From NCBI GenBank assembly GCA_964398315.1, contig CAYNMV010000002.1, positions 62,001 to 126,000 on the forward strand: a stretch of 64,000 bases of DNA, written 5' to 3'. The stretch comes from JADLCB01 sp964398315. GTDB lineage: Bacteria; Planctomycetota; Phycisphaerae; Tepidisphaerales; Tepidisphaeraceae. This document shows, piece after piece, positions 1 to 8,881 of this stretch. Both the position numbers and the translations under genes were made by a program. Position 1 is the first letter of the stretch. The number at the start of each line of letters is the position of its first letter. The notes under the pieces are model-generated. The model was given only the letters and a program-made list of their open reading frames with translations. It was not told the origin of the DNA and ran no database searches.

Positions 1-555
1 CTGGCCGTTTACGAGATGATCTATGCCCGCCCCTGGAAACGCTGGCGGCATGATCTGCTGCACGCGGCAGGGATCATCAGCATGGCGGCGGTGCTCTTAT
101 TTGCCTGGGGCAAGTGGTTGCAGGTGCGCGTGCTGCCGGAGGATGAGGCGGTCTACCTGGATCTGTGCCGATGGGTGCAGCGCAACACGCCGGTTGACAG
201 CCTGTTTCTCGTGCCGCCGCAGGAGCAGAGCTTCCGCCTGCATGCCCGCCGGGCGATCGTGGTCAACTTCAAGGGTGTGCCGCAACTCAACGGCGAGCTG
301 GTTGAATGGCGCGATCGCCTGCAGGAAGTACTGGCACTGGATGACCTGACCCGAGTCCAGGGCCGCAACCTCTACGACACACTGGACCGAATCGGCCAGC
401 GTTACCGCGATCTCCCGGCTGATCATCTGCTGGCGGTTGCCCGCCGGCGTGGAGCGGACTACCTCATCACCGAGCGCCCGCTGGAGGGAATGGGGCCGGT
501 ATATGCGGTTGAATCACCGGCCACTTCGTATTACCTGTATCATTTGTCCGACTGA
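1..555 (+). CDS. C-terminal part of a membrane protein (DUF6798-like)
   Basis: The reading frame is open from base 1, so the gene starts upstream of the window and only about 184 residues are visible. A hydrophobic helix lies near residues 20-40 of the visible part. It is followed by a soluble domain with the pattern WVQRNTP...LFLVPP...FRLHARRAIVVNFKG, and the protein ends with a tyrosine-rich YYLYHLSD. The motif in which residues are 'too late to evade' water-like or stress values is not recognisable; what I do recognise is the soluble tail of large multi-membrane proteins of the DUF6798 type, which usually follow glycosyltransferase-C-like membrane cores. The function is unknown. The family call is from memory of the motif and is moderate. 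Confidence 0.6.
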   Translation: MAVYEMIYARPWKRWRHDLLHAAGIISMAAVLLFAWGKWLQVRVLPEDEAVYLDLCRWVQRNTPVDSLFLVPPQEQSFRLHARRAIVVNFKGVPQLNGELVEWRDRLQEVLALDDLTRVQGRNLYDTLDRIGQRYRDLPADHLLAVARRRGADYLITERPLEGMGPVYAVESPATSYYLYHLSD

Positions 556-697
556 ACTCACACTGCCGCTCATCGCGGGCTGGAGCGGATTGCGGGGCTG
601 GATTGCGGGCGGATGCACACCGTCTTTCGCGGCATGGGTTTGCCCTGATCTGCAAACCGCGCTGGCAGCCGGCGGTGCCAGGGAAGGAGATGGAACG

Positions 698-904
698 ATG
701 GAGGCACGTCAGATTCACCCGCTGGTCCTGCGCGAACTGAACCTGCGTATCGGTGAGGCGATGGCCGAGTACGTGGCCCGCCAGGTGGCCAATGCGGAAG
801 AAGATCGGCCCATCCCCATCATCGGCGGCGATGCCCGCACCGGTGTCCCGATGCGCAAGCTCCTCGACCCCCGCATCCTGCGCGGCCCTGCCACGGCTCC
901 CTGA
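698..904 (+). CDS. small hypothetical protein, 68 aa
   Basis: A good Shine-Dalgarno (AAGGAG at 684-689) sits 8 nt before this ATG. This supports translation even though the frame is open further upstream. The product is a charged, soluble, probably helical peptide (begins MEARQIHPLVLRELN, ends LLDPRILRGPATAP) with no signal peptide or membrane segment. I do not recognise the family. It lies downstream of the membrane protein fragment on the same strand and converges with waaA. A real but lineage-restricted gene is the most likely reading. Confidence 0.55.
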   Translation: MEARQIHPLVLRELNLRIGEAMAEYVARQVANAEEDRPIPIIGGDARTGVPMRKLLDPRILRGPATAP

Positions 905-1009
905 TCCACCCACTTTTCCTGATCCACTACCGGAGCAAAAATCGGGTCCGCTTTCAACTGCGGCACTGATGCTTCATAGGATGAGGCCGCCGCACGCGCA
1001 GGGGGTCAG

Positions 1010-2356
1010 TCAATTGCTGACGGCCTGGAGTGCGGGCAGGTAGTCGAGGATGGCATCAACGTGGCGGGCTGTGGCCCCTTGCTGGGTGCGGACAACCTGC
1101 TGGGCACGGCGGCCAAGATCAGCCCGGGCGGCCTCATCGCTGAGGAGCCGATCGACAGCGCGGTACAGGTCATCGGGCGTGGTCACTTCCACGATCGCAT
1201 CGGCTGCGCGGAACTGGGCCATCGCATCGGCAAAGTTATGGGTGAAGGGGCCAACGAGGGTGGGCCTGGCCAGGGCGGCCGGCTCGATCATATCGCTGCC
1301 GTGCTGGCGATGGCCCAGGTCCACCAGCGAACGGCCGACGAGGACGATGGTCGCCAGGGAGTAGAACGTGCGCAATTCGCCCATGGTGTCGCCGAGGATG
1401 ATGGGCGCCGTGGCTGGCGACTGAGGGCTGGCGGCCCCTTCGCTGCCCTGTTGCGCCTGCGAACGGCGGATGCAGGCAAAGCCGTAGTCCGCGATCAGCC
1501 GGGCGACTTCATCGAATCGCTCGGGATGGCGGGGAATAATCGCCAGGCGCAGCGTTGGGTGCGCTTCAAGCAACCGGCGATACACATCGAGCACGATCGC
1601 CTCCTCACCCGGGCCGGTGGAGCCGCAGACCCAGATCGGCTCGCGCCCGGGATCCAGCCCGACAGCGGCGGCAAGCTGCTCATCGCCCTCGATGCGGTCG
1701 GCCAGGGTGGCGGTGTCGAACTTCATCGTGCCGGTGACACGGATGCTGCTGGGCTCAGCGCCCAGCCCGGCAAAGGCCTCGGCGAAACGCTGATCCTGCA
1801 CACACAGCAGCGCCAGGTTCCGCAGCATCGCCCGCGTCAGCAGACCGCCGCGGCGATAATTGCGGAGGCTTCCCGGCGTGATACGGCCATTAACCAGCAG
1901 TACCGGGATGCCGCGCCGGCGACACTGGCGGAGGAAATTCGGCCACAACTCCAGCTCGATCAGCACCACCACGCTCGGCTTTAGTCCATCCAGCACGCGG
2001 GCGATCGCGGCGGTGAAGTCGAGCGGGTACCGCAAGAGTGTGACATCCGTCCTCTGCCCGTATAACTGACGGCCGCGATCATAGCCGGTCTGGGTGGTCG
2101 TGGTGATGATAAACTGCAAATCCGGCCGGCGTTCATGCAGCAAATCAACCAGCTTGCGGGTGGCGTTGATCTCTCCCAGGCTGACAGCGTGGATCAACAC
2201 GGCCGGGCGGGATGGATCGCGCCAGGTGGCGTCAATCCCGCGTCCCATGCGCTGGGACAGCGCGGTCAGCACCTTCCGCCGTGCCCGCCGGTGAAGCAGC
2301 CAGATGGGGGCAGTGAGCCCCAGCCCCGCGCCATAGGCCAGATCGAATCCGTTCAT
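1010..2356 (-). CDS. waaA: 3-deoxy-D-manno-octulosonic acid (Kdo) transferase
   Basis: WaaA transfers Kdo from CMP-Kdo to lipid IVA at the cytoplasmic face of the inner membrane. The product is about 448 residues, close to the family length. It has an N-terminal membrane-associated helix (residues 8-20), the HAVSLGE segment at residues 56-62 whose Glu is the expected catalytic base, the ELELWPNF motif, and a C-terminal GT-B CMP-Kdo-binding half with VCGSTGPGEE and the IILGDTMGEL stretch. The Met at 2356 was chosen because the family begins just before this helix; the frame extends upstream to 2428 without family-like sequence. It is divergent from nuoA. It implies a Kdo-containing lipid A and therefore an outer membrane. 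Confidence 0.93.
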   Translation of the reverse strand: MNGFDLAYGAGLGLTAPIWLLHRRARRKVLTALSQRMGRGIDATWRDPSRPAVLIHAVSLGEINATRKLVDLLHERRPDLQFIITTTTQTGYDRGRQLYGQRTDVTLLRYPLDFTAAIARVLDGLKPSVVVLIELELWPNFLRQCRRRGIPVLLVNGRITPGSLRNYRRGGLLTRAMLRNLALLCVQDQRFAEAFAGLGAEPSSIRVTGTMKFDTATLADRIEGDEQLAAAVGLDPGREPIWVCGSTGPGEEAIVLDVYRRLLEAHPTLRLAIIPRHPERFDEVARLIADYGFACIRRSQAQQGSEGAASPQSPATAPIILGDTMGELRTFYSLATIVLVGRSLVDLGHRQHGSDMIEPAALARPTLVGPFTHNFADAMAQFRAADAIVEVTTPDDLYRAVDRLLSDEAARADLGRRAQQVVRTQQGATARHVDAILDYLPALQAVSN

Positions 2357-2549
2357 GCCGGTGCCGTTTGTACCGCGGGCGGCGGGACGATGCCATCGGG
2401 GCGGCAGGGGAGAAGCGTGGTGGCACAAAGGCCGGCCGGCCGCCTGTCAGGTTATCTGCCACATGGGCCGCGGCGTTGGCGGATTGCTCTTGCCGGCCAG
2501 GGCGTTTAGACTGCCCCATCTCTCAAGATGCCTGAGGTGCGATAACGTG

Positions 2550-2957
2550 ATGCCGATTCTTGCTCAACAGCTGACCAACCAGACCAACTCCTGGCTGCCC
2601 GTGCTGATCCTGCTGCTGATCGGGATCGGGTTTTCGGTGGCCAACATCCTCATGTCGCTGCTGATCGGCCCCCGCCGCACCGGCCCCGGCAAGGAGACCA
2701 CCTACGAATCGGGCATGATCCCGATCGGCGACACCCGCAAGCGCTTCAACGTCAAGTTCTATCTGCTGGCCATCACCTTCGTCGTTTTCGATGTCGAGGT
2801 GGTCTTCCTGTATCCCTGGGCCACGGCGTTTCCCCACTCGGTGGCCGGCGGCAGCACTTTTAGCGCAATCCTGCTGGTCAGCATGCTCGTGTTCATCGGG
2901 ATCATCCTGGTGGGCTACGTCTATGAATGGGGCAAGGGCGTGTTCCGCTGGGATTAG
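2550..2957 (+). CDS. nuoA: NADH-quinone oxidoreductase subunit A
   Basis: NuoA is a three-helix membrane subunit of respiratory complex I, placed near the quinone/proton entry interface. The 135-residue product has a first helix (about 17-40), the family signature TYESGMIPIGDTRKRFNVKFYL with its conserved acidic Glu, a second helix with the FDVEVVFLYPWA motif, and a third helix before YEWGKGVFRWD. The ATG at 2550 is chosen because the family starts just before helix 1; a GTG lies directly upstream. It is normally followed by nuoB, but here the next gene is a glycosyltransferase and nuoB is 46 kb away, so this is a detached complex I gene. Confidence 0.95.
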   Translation: MPILAQQLTNQTNSWLPVLILLLIGIGFSVANILMSLLIGPRRTGPGKETTYESGMIPIGDTRKRFNVKFYLLAITFVVFDVEVVFLYPWATAFPHSVAGGSTFSAILLVSMLVFIGIILVGYVYEWGKGVFRWD

Positions 2958-3100
2958 GCCGTGCCGGGGTGATTGCCCGGGCGGCAGATGGGCAGGCTGG
3001 TCCTTGCGGACCATAATCCAATCGCTCGATCTCCCCCCTGCCAGGCGGGCCAAACCACGTCCCTGTCAACTTTCCGCCGTTTCGTGACTAATAACTGGCG

Positions 3101-5512
3101 ATGGCCGCGCGCGCCGGGACCACGCCCATTTTCGCCGATTCCCCGCCGGATGAGTTCCGAGGCGGCTGGGAGTTCGCCGCGCTCGACGAGGACCAGGCGG
3201 CCGCCCGCCCGGTCCCGGTCCGCCAGGTCGTCCGCACCCCTTACTGGCACTGGATTATCCTGATCTTGCTCACGCTCGCCGGCGGGGCGCTGCGGTTTGC
3301 GTGGTTGGAGCGCCCGGCCATCTGGGGGGATGAGGCGGCGACTTACTGGCGCATCATGGGCTCGTACGAAGAGCTGCTGGAGATGCTCAGCCGCACGCGC
3401 TTCATGCCGCTGCACTACCAGGCAATGTGGGCCGTGGCCAATCCCGGCGATGCGCTGCTGCTGCTCAAGGGCGATGTCGCCGGCTTTGTCCGCGAGCAGG
3501 CGATCGACCCCGGCCAGCAGCGCATGACGCCCCGGATGATGCGGCTGATCCCGGCCATCTGCGGCACGCTGATGATCCCGGCGATGTACTTCCTGGCGCG
3601 CCAGCTCCTGAGCCGCCGGGCCGCACTGCTGACCGCGGCGTTCACCGCGTGCAGCGCCTACGTCTTCGTCTACAGCCGCGATGCGAAGATGTACATGCCG
3701 TTTTTCCTGGCGCTGGCGCTGAACATGGGGTGTTTCCTCTGGTGGATGCGCACGCGCTGCAGCCTGGGGTGGCTGGGATGGGTGGCCTCGGGACTGGCAA
3801 CGCTGGGGCTGCACATGAGCGGCCTGGGCGTGATCGCCCTTCAGCCGGTCTACCTGCTGACCCAGCGCCGGCCGCACTGGGTGCAGGCGGTGCTGTTCGT
3901 GCTGGGACTGGGGCTGATTTTTTCCGGCCCGCTGGGGTATTACCAGTATTTCAACCGCTTCGGTGAAAAGATCGAGGAGCGCGGCTGGCAATCCACCGGC
4001 ATCGGCTGGGTGGAGGTGCGCAATCGCGGGCACGGCCCGGTTGAGCTGACGTTCGACTCGATCGCCGCCTACCTCTACGCCTGGAATTTCGTCCCCGAAA
4101 GCAGCGTCGTGCGGATGACCCCCGGGCGCGTCACCACTGCCATCGTGATCATGGCGGTCTTCCTGGGCTGCTGTGCCATCGGCGCCCTGCCGTGGGCGAT
4201 GAAGCTGCGGGGTGACAGCCCGCGTGACCCGCCGGCCGAGGCATGGTGGCGCAATGTGCTGTGGCTGGGGCTGTGGATCATCGTGCCGATCTATGGGGTC
4301 TACTGCCTGTCATTCCCGAAAGAGCCGATGGCCGGCCTGGCCAAGCCACCGGTCGTCAGCCCGATGAACTGGCTGACCGGCCTGGGCACCTGGCTGACAG
4401 GCCCGTGGCGGCCGTCAGACAGCGGCTCTGTCGCGGCAGCGGGGATGCAGTCGATCCTGCAGATGCGCGCCTTTCTGCTGGTCAGCGGCATTGTGCTGCT
4501 GGGAGCGCTGATGCTGCTGTGGCGGATGATCCCCCGGGCACTGGCGGCGATTGTGGGCTTCACGATCACCGTGCTGGGGCTGATCCTGCTGGTCAGCGAA
4601 TCGGGCTTTCAGCCACTGTACGATGCCCAGTCGCCGGCGGAGGTGCGGCTGCGGGATGGGATTTACCTGTTCCTGCTGATCGCGGTGCCGCCGCTGCTCT
4701 GGTATTTCGCCGGAAGATCGCTCTGGCAGCGCACGCGCAAGGCTTTGATCCTGCTGGCGCTGATCGGGGCGCTGTGGGGGGCATGTTACGCAACGTACCT
4801 GTCGGTCAAACCGGCGGATGGATCGGTCTGGATGCCGCGCTACCTGGCGTTCATCTGGCCGGCGACAGCGCTGGCGCTGTGCGGGCTGATCGTGCGCCTG
4901 CCTACCCGACCACTGCGGTGGGGGGCAATTGCACTGGTGCTGGGGGTGAACCTGGCCCAAGTCTACGGGCGTGTGTTCATTGGCAACGAGCCACCGGTGG
5001 ACCGGATCGTGGCTGACATCCTGTCTGACACGCGCGAAGCCGAGACACTGACCTTTACACCGATGCCACGAACGCACCGCCAGGACCCCCGCCTGAACAT
5101 CCACAATTTCGGCACGCCGGGCGGCGGGCACTTCACCGGCATGGACGGACGCTATTACTTCGCCCACCAGATCGACGAGCCGGTCCCGGCCATCACGTTT
5201 GGCGGCTGGAACGTGCAGCGGCATTTCCGCATGCGCACCAACGCTTCCCCGGAGCAGATCAGGAATGCAGTCGCCCGCGAGCCGCAGGCGCGGCGGGTGA
5301 TCGTCTGGGAACAGTATCCCGATGAAGCCACCGCCCGCACGGCGGATGATCCGATCCTTGCGGCCCTCGGCGATGGATGGCGGCTGGTGGATGAGCAGAT
5401 CCACAATGTCCGCTTCTACTGGAGCTGGGCCGACCTCTACACCCACTGCCGCCGGGAGTATGTGAAGCAGGAACCCGAGCCGGCAGCTGATGAAGCAGCA
5501 GCCTCAAGCTGA
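3101..5512 (+). CDS. GT39-like (GT-C fold) membrane glycosyltransferase
   Basis: An 803-residue polytopic membrane protein. After a hydrophilic N-terminal 45 residues comes the first helix and then AIWGDEAATYWRIMGSYEELL. This is the acidic DE pair in the first periplasmic loop that GT-C enzymes (dolichyl-phosphate-mannose mannosyltransferase, ArnT class) use as catalytic motif. About 12 membrane helices follow, then a C-terminal soluble domain of about 180 residues. Such enzymes move a sugar from a polyprenyl-phosphate carrier onto an acceptor outside the cytoplasmic membrane; the substrate cannot be read from the sequence. No Shine-Dalgarno precedes the ATG, but an A/T-rich box TAATAA at 3089-3094 ends 6 nt before it. 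Confidence 0.8.
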   Translation: MAARAGTTPIFADSPPDEFRGGWEFAALDEDQAAARPVPVRQVVRTPYWHWIILILLTLAGGALRFAWLERPAIWGDEAATYWRIMGSYEELLEMLSRTRFMPLHYQAMWAVANPGDALLLLKGDVAGFVREQAIDPGQQRMTPRMMRLIPAICGTLMIPAMYFLARQLLSRRAALLTAAFTACSAYVFVYSRDAKMYMPFFLALALNMGCFLWWMRTRCSLGWLGWVASGLATLGLHMSGLGVIALQPVYLLTQRRPHWVQAVLFVLGLGLIFSGPLGYYQYFNRFGEKIEERGWQSTGIGWVEVRNRGHGPVELTFDSIAAYLYAWNFVPESSVVRMTPGRVTTAIVIMAVFLGCCAIGALPWAMKLRGDSPRDPPAEAWWRNVLWLGLWIIVPIYGVYCLSFPKEPMAGLAKPPVVSPMNWLTGLGTWLTGPWRPSDSGSVAAAGMQSILQMRAFLLVSGIVLLGALMLLWRMIPRALAAIVGFTITVLGLILLVSESGFQPLYDAQSPAEVRLRDGIYLFLLIAVPPLLWYFAGRSLWQRTRKALILLALIGALWGACYATYLSVKPADGSVWMPRYLAFIWPATALALCGLIVRLPTRPLRWGAIALVLGVNLAQVYGRVFIGNEPPVDRIVADILSDTREAETLTFTPMPRTHRQDPRLNIHNFGTPGGGHFTGMDGRYYFAHQIDEPVPAITFGGWNVQRHFRMRTNASPEQIRNAVAREPQARRVIVWEQYPDEATARTADDPILAALGDGWRLVDEQIHNVRFYWSWADLYTHCRREYVKQEPEPAADEAAASS

Positions 5513-5550
5513 GGCAAGCCGCAGGCTAATGCGAGCCGCAGGCTGAGGCG
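5501..5550. repeat. cluster of small hairpins / 11-bp direct repeat at a convergent gene end
   Basis: GCCTCA-AGC-TGAGGC (5501-5515) overlaps the stop codon of the glycosyltransferase gene. AGCC-GCA-GGCT then occurs twice, at 5517-5527 and 5534-5544, followed by another CTGAGGC. Each unit can fold as a small hairpin. The cluster lies between two convergent genes and could help terminate transcription or be a short extragenic repeat family. Confidence 0.5.
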
Positions 5551-5634
5551 AACGGATCGCACTTTTCTCCCGCGCGGCCTTCTCAAGTCGGCATGCCCCT
5601 GTCTGCCCTGATCCCATTCCCCAGGTGCGCTGGC

Positions 5635-6678
5635 CTACACCACCGCACCGCCGCAGCTTGAGCCGCTGCCGGCGGTGCAGCCGAGGCAGTGATCGGCGGT
5701 GACGATCCGGCGGGCGAGGAAGGTCTGCGGATCGAAGGTGGAAATGTGGCCGCAGGTGTTGCGCTCCACCGGCAGGCCCAGTGCGTAGTTGAAATCGCAG
5801 TCGTACAGCGTGCCATCATGGCCGACATGCAGTTGATGACGGCACATCAGACCATCCAGCGTCATCGAGTTGAAGGCGTTGCGCAGGACCTGCATATAGT
5901 GCTCGGCCCGGCCGTCGCGCTGCAAATCGTGCAGGAAGCGACCGATGGGCATGTTGGTGATGCAGATCAGCCGCGTGAAGCGGATGCCAAAACGCGCATT
6001 CAGCTCGCGCTGATAGTCACCCTGCAGCTTGTCCTCCGGCGGCGGCAGGCTCGGACCTAGCGGGTTGTAAACCAGGTCCAGGGGCAGTTCAGGATCAATG
6101 CCATAGCCCAGCGCGTTGAGCCGCCTGATCGCTTCGATGCTGTCGTGATACACGCCGCGGCCACGCTGTTTATCAACGTTCTTTTCCAGGTAGCACGGCA
6201 GCGAGGCGATCAGGTGGACCTTGTGCCGGCGGAACAGCTCGGGCAGATCGCCGTAGCCCTCTTTCAGCAGGATGGTGAGGTTGGTGCGCACCATCACATG
6301 CTTGCCCAGCGCGGTGGCGGCGGCGATGAAATCACGGAAGCGCGGGTGCATCTCGGGTGCGCCGCCGGTGATATCGATCGTCCCGGCCCCGCTGCGCACA
6401 GCCGCATCCAGCACCTGCTGCATCGTCTCCCAGCTCATCTCCTCTTCCCGCGCGGGGGAGGATTCCACATGGCAATGATGGCAGGCGAGATTGCACTTGA
6501 GCGTGATGTTGACCTGCACCGTGTCGATGGACAGCCCGTTCAGGGGCGGATGGCCCGAGGCCTCGACCAGGTCATCGAAGCGGCTGCGGCCCTGGATGGT
6601 AAGCGTCGTCAGTGTCACGCGGGAACCCTTCGCCAAGGCGGCACAGGCGGGTGGCCCGCGCTGCCTGATACTTGCCAC
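5635..6678 (-). CDS. arsS: arsenosugar biosynthesis radical SAM protein ArsS
   Basis: ArsS-type radical SAM enzymes are linked to arsenosugar formation after ArsM methylation. The radical SAM cluster motif CNLACHHC gives C62, C66 and C69 that bind the 4Fe-4S cluster, and the next conserved stretch is DITGGAPEMHP. The C-terminal domain (DUF3641-like) ends with cysteines in CRHQLHVGHDGTLYDCDF and HCLGCTAGSGSSCGG, as expected for this family. A cysteine form, not a selenocysteine form, is seen at the tail. Length (347) is normal. It starts only 6 nt after the DUF547 stop, so the two are probably co-transcribed. No arsM is in the window. A GTG at codon 21 is an alternative start. Confidence 0.87.
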   Translation of the reverse strand: MASIRQRGPPACAALAKGSRVTLTTLTIQGRSRFDDLVEASGHPPLNGLSIDTVQVNITLKCNLACHHCHVESSPAREEEMSWETMQQVLDAAVRSGAGTIDITGGAPEMHPRFRDFIAAATALGKHVMVRTNLTILLKEGYGDLPELFRRHKVHLIASLPCYLEKNVDKQRGRGVYHDSIEAIRRLNALGYGIDPELPLDLVYNPLGPSLPPPEDKLQGDYQRELNARFGIRFTRLICITNMPIGRFLHDLQRDGRAEHYMQVLRNAFNSMTLDGLMCRHQLHVGHDGTLYDCDFNYALGLPVERNTCGHISTFDPQTFLARRIVTADHCLGCTAGSGSSCGGAVV

Positions 6679-6684
6679 ATCACT

Positions 6685-7443
6685 CTATTTTTTGTCGTTC
6701 AGCGTCCAGTCATACGGCTCGTACTCGACGGCATAGCCGGACAGGTCGGCCTCATGGTAGCGATCAACCCAGGCAAGCACCTGCTCAGCGCCGCCAAAGT
6801 CATCGGCATACCATTTGAAAATCTCGGACAGGCGGATGCGCTTCGCCTGGGCATCGACCGGATTCAGCCTGGGATCGTTGATCCACTGCCGGGTCGCGGT
6901 GTCGAGCTGCTGCTCGAGCTTTTCACCGATGTAAGCGCTGCTGCGCAGCTTCGGGCAGGAGCGCGCCCCGCATACCAGCACCGCATGCACGCGCACATCC
7001 CGGAAGGTCGGCAGGATGATTTTCTTCTCCAGCTCATCCAGCGTGATCGTCTTGCCTGACAGCCGGACCAGCGGCTCCTTGAACAGGGCAAAGTCGTTGG
7101 CCGATACCGAATAATCCGGCCGGTAGCGCTCGGCCACGGCCTGCAACACCGTTGCGTTGTACAGGTTGATGTAGAAGGCCAACTGCTCCTGGCGCGCGAG
7201 CTTGGCCGGGTCCACCTGCGCCAGCCCATCAAGATACGCCCGCAGCGCTGGCAGATGCTCGGCCTTGAGGGTGGCATAGTCCACGCTGCCGTCTGACACG
7301 GTGGCAGACAGCACCCGGTCCAGTGCCGCATGCGAGACACCCGGACTGCTCTGGGCTGGCGCATCACTGTCCTGCGCCAGCGCGCTGACGCCAAGGCCCA
7401 GGAGCAATATCAGGATCACGCCAATCGATCGAGGCATACGCAT
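6685..7443 (-). CDS. DUF547 domain exported protein
   Basis: The Met at 7443 (or 7437, two codons later) is chosen because it begins a clean signal peptide: MRMPRSIGVILILLLGLGVSALA, cleaved near ALA-QDSD. The mature part has the DUF547 hallmarks YATLKAE, LAFYINLYNATVLQAV, VHAVLVCGARSCPKL and LSEIFKWYADDFGG. These resemble a papain/transglutaminase-like fold, with a Cys in the GARSCP motif and a His in VHAVLVC. The biochemical role of the family is not settled. It sits between the oxidase subunit III gene and arsS on the same strand, with a 6-nt gap to arsS, suggesting an operon pair. Confidence 0.82.
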   Translation of the reverse strand: MRMPRSIGVILILLLGLGVSALAQDSDAPAQSSPGVSHAALDRVLSATVSDGSVDYATLKAEHLPALRAYLDGLAQVDPAKLARQEQLAFYINLYNATVLQAVAERYRPDYSVSANDFALFKEPLVRLSGKTITLDELEKKIILPTFRDVRVHAVLVCGARSCPKLRSSAYIGEKLEQQLDTATRQWINDPRLNPVDAQAKRIRLSEIFKWYADDFGGAEQVLAWVDRYHEADLSGYAVEYEPYDWTLNDKK

Positions 7444-7587
7444 TTGGTGCAGGCCAGGGAAAATGCGCTGCCAAGCAGCGCGGGCGAAGAAAACGACAGC
7501 AGTCAATGGTGTGCAGGAATCTTAGGCCACATCGCCCGCAACCGGGCAACTTCATTTTCCTTTCGTCCACATCATTGGCACACACGC

Positions 7588-8199
7588 CTATCCCAGCACC
7601 AGCATCGTCCCGAACATGATCAGCCAGACGATGTCGAGGAAGTGCCAGTAGAGGGCGCAGTGGTACACACCCACATAATTCTCGTGATCGTACTCATTGC
7701 GGAAGGCCTTGCGCATCACCAGCCCCAGGCCGATGACGCCGCCGAGCACGTGGGCGGCGTGAACCAGCACCAGGAAGAAGACCATGCCGTACAGCGGCAT
7801 GCCGCTGCCGCGCAGCTCGGCATGGGAGGCGAGCATACTGAGCATCGATGGAATCTGCACCACGATGAACAGTACCGCCAGCCCCACGGTGATCATCATC
7901 CACTGGCGCAACTGGTCCCGCTTCTCATGCTGAATCGACGCCACAGCGCCGTGGATCGTGAAACTGGCCGCCAGCACCAGGAACGTGCTGATCCACAGCG
8001 GCCACGGCAGGTGCAGTTGAAAATGAGCCGGCACGGCGGGGCTGCTCAGGCGGATGATGCCGTAACCGAGCATGCCGGCGGCAAACAGCATTGTCAGCGA
8101 GGCCAGGAACAGCCACATGCCCAGCGTCTGGGTTCGCTGGGGCGTGACCTGCATCGGCTCAGGACGGCCGGAGGAAAAAGAGAGCGGTTCAACGGACAT
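7588..8199 (-). CDS. heme-copper oxidase subunit III (short form)
   Basis: A 203-residue membrane protein with five helices starting at TLGMWLFLASLTMLFAAGML. The family features are HGAVASIQHEKRDQLRQWM, the FLVLVHAAHVLGG helix and the C-terminal YHCALYWHFLDIVWLIMFGTMLVLG (conserved YWHF.D.VW). Subunit III stabilises the oxidase and proton uptake. The Met at 8199 is chosen because the 64 codons upstream in the frame are not family-like. The gene follows the subunit IV gene on the same strand after about 250 nt. It is a second, distinct subunit III besides the gene at 8882-10081. Confidence 0.88.
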   Translation of the reverse strand: MSVEPLSFSSGRPEPMQVTPQRTQTLGMWLFLASLTMLFAAGMLGYGIIRLSSPAVPAHFQLHLPWPLWISTFLVLAASFTIHGAVASIQHEKRDQLRQWMMITVGLAVLFIVVQIPSMLSMLASHAELRGSGMPLYGMVFFLVLVHAAHVLGGVIGLGLVMRKAFRNEYDHENYVGVYHCALYWHFLDIVWLIMFGTMLVLG

Positions 8200-8448
8200 G
8201 GCAGGGTCCAGGGTTGGGTGTTGTCGATTTCCAGCCTGCCGCCATGCCAGCCGTTCGGGGCAGAGGCGACAGCGCAAACAAGCGGACAGCGCGGCCGGAC
8301 AACAGCGCGGGATCCACAACAAGACCGCAGCCTGGCAGGGGACGATCAGCGCAGGGGCGCGGCGGGTCCGGTTAAGCGGCCTCCCCAGCACTGCCGGGCG
8401 CAGGCCCGCAGGCTGCTGGAGCGAGGCTGAGGGTGGGCGGCGGGCCGT

Positions 8449-8856
8449 CTAGCGCGGGGAGAAGACCCGGCCGGAGCCGGCGGCAGGCTCATCGTAGTTG
8501 GGGGCGTATTCCTTGCTGTCGAGGATGACGATCCCCAGCATCAGCGCCACCATGAACAACGCCGCCACCAGGGCAATGGCGTTGAAGGGACTGTCCCAGC
8601 GCAGATGCATGAAGTAGAGCGCAACCAAGGCCGCCTTGGCCGCCGCAATTGCCAGGGCGATCCAGATATTGGCCGCCCCCAGATCCACCCAGGTAACGGC
8701 CACGGTAATGAATGTCAGCACCAGCAGGGCACCGAACACCGCCAGCAGCGTGCGAAGCGGGACCGGATGGGCGATGGCATCGTGGTCATCGGTCGCATGC
8801 CGCGTCGCGGGCGCCGGGGGAACCAGCGGGCCGGGTTTGGATTCGGTCAGTTCCAT
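8449..8856 (-). CDS. cytochrome c oxidase subunit IV family protein
   Basis: A 135-residue protein with a Pro/Ala/Asp-rich N-terminus of about 30 residues. Three membrane helices follow (starting LRTLLAVFGALLVLTFITV, then IWIALAIAAAKAALVALYFMHL, then IALVAALFMVALMLGIVI), and the tail is hydrophilic. The ALVALYFMHL segment is the signature of prokaryotic subunit IV (CyoD/CoxF-like), a small assembly/stability subunit. It lies 25 nt after the subunit III gene at 8882 on the same strand, so it is in the oxidase operon. Confidence 0.85.
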   Translation of the reverse strand: MELTESKPGPLVPPAPATRHATDDHDAIAHPVPLRTLLAVFGALLVLTFITVAVTWVDLGAANIWIALAIAAAKAALVALYFMHLRWDSPFNAIALVAALFMVALMLGIVILDSKEYAPNYDEPAAGSGRVFSPR

Positions 8857-8881
8857 GTGTGTCCTCAGGCTGCGGCCTGTC

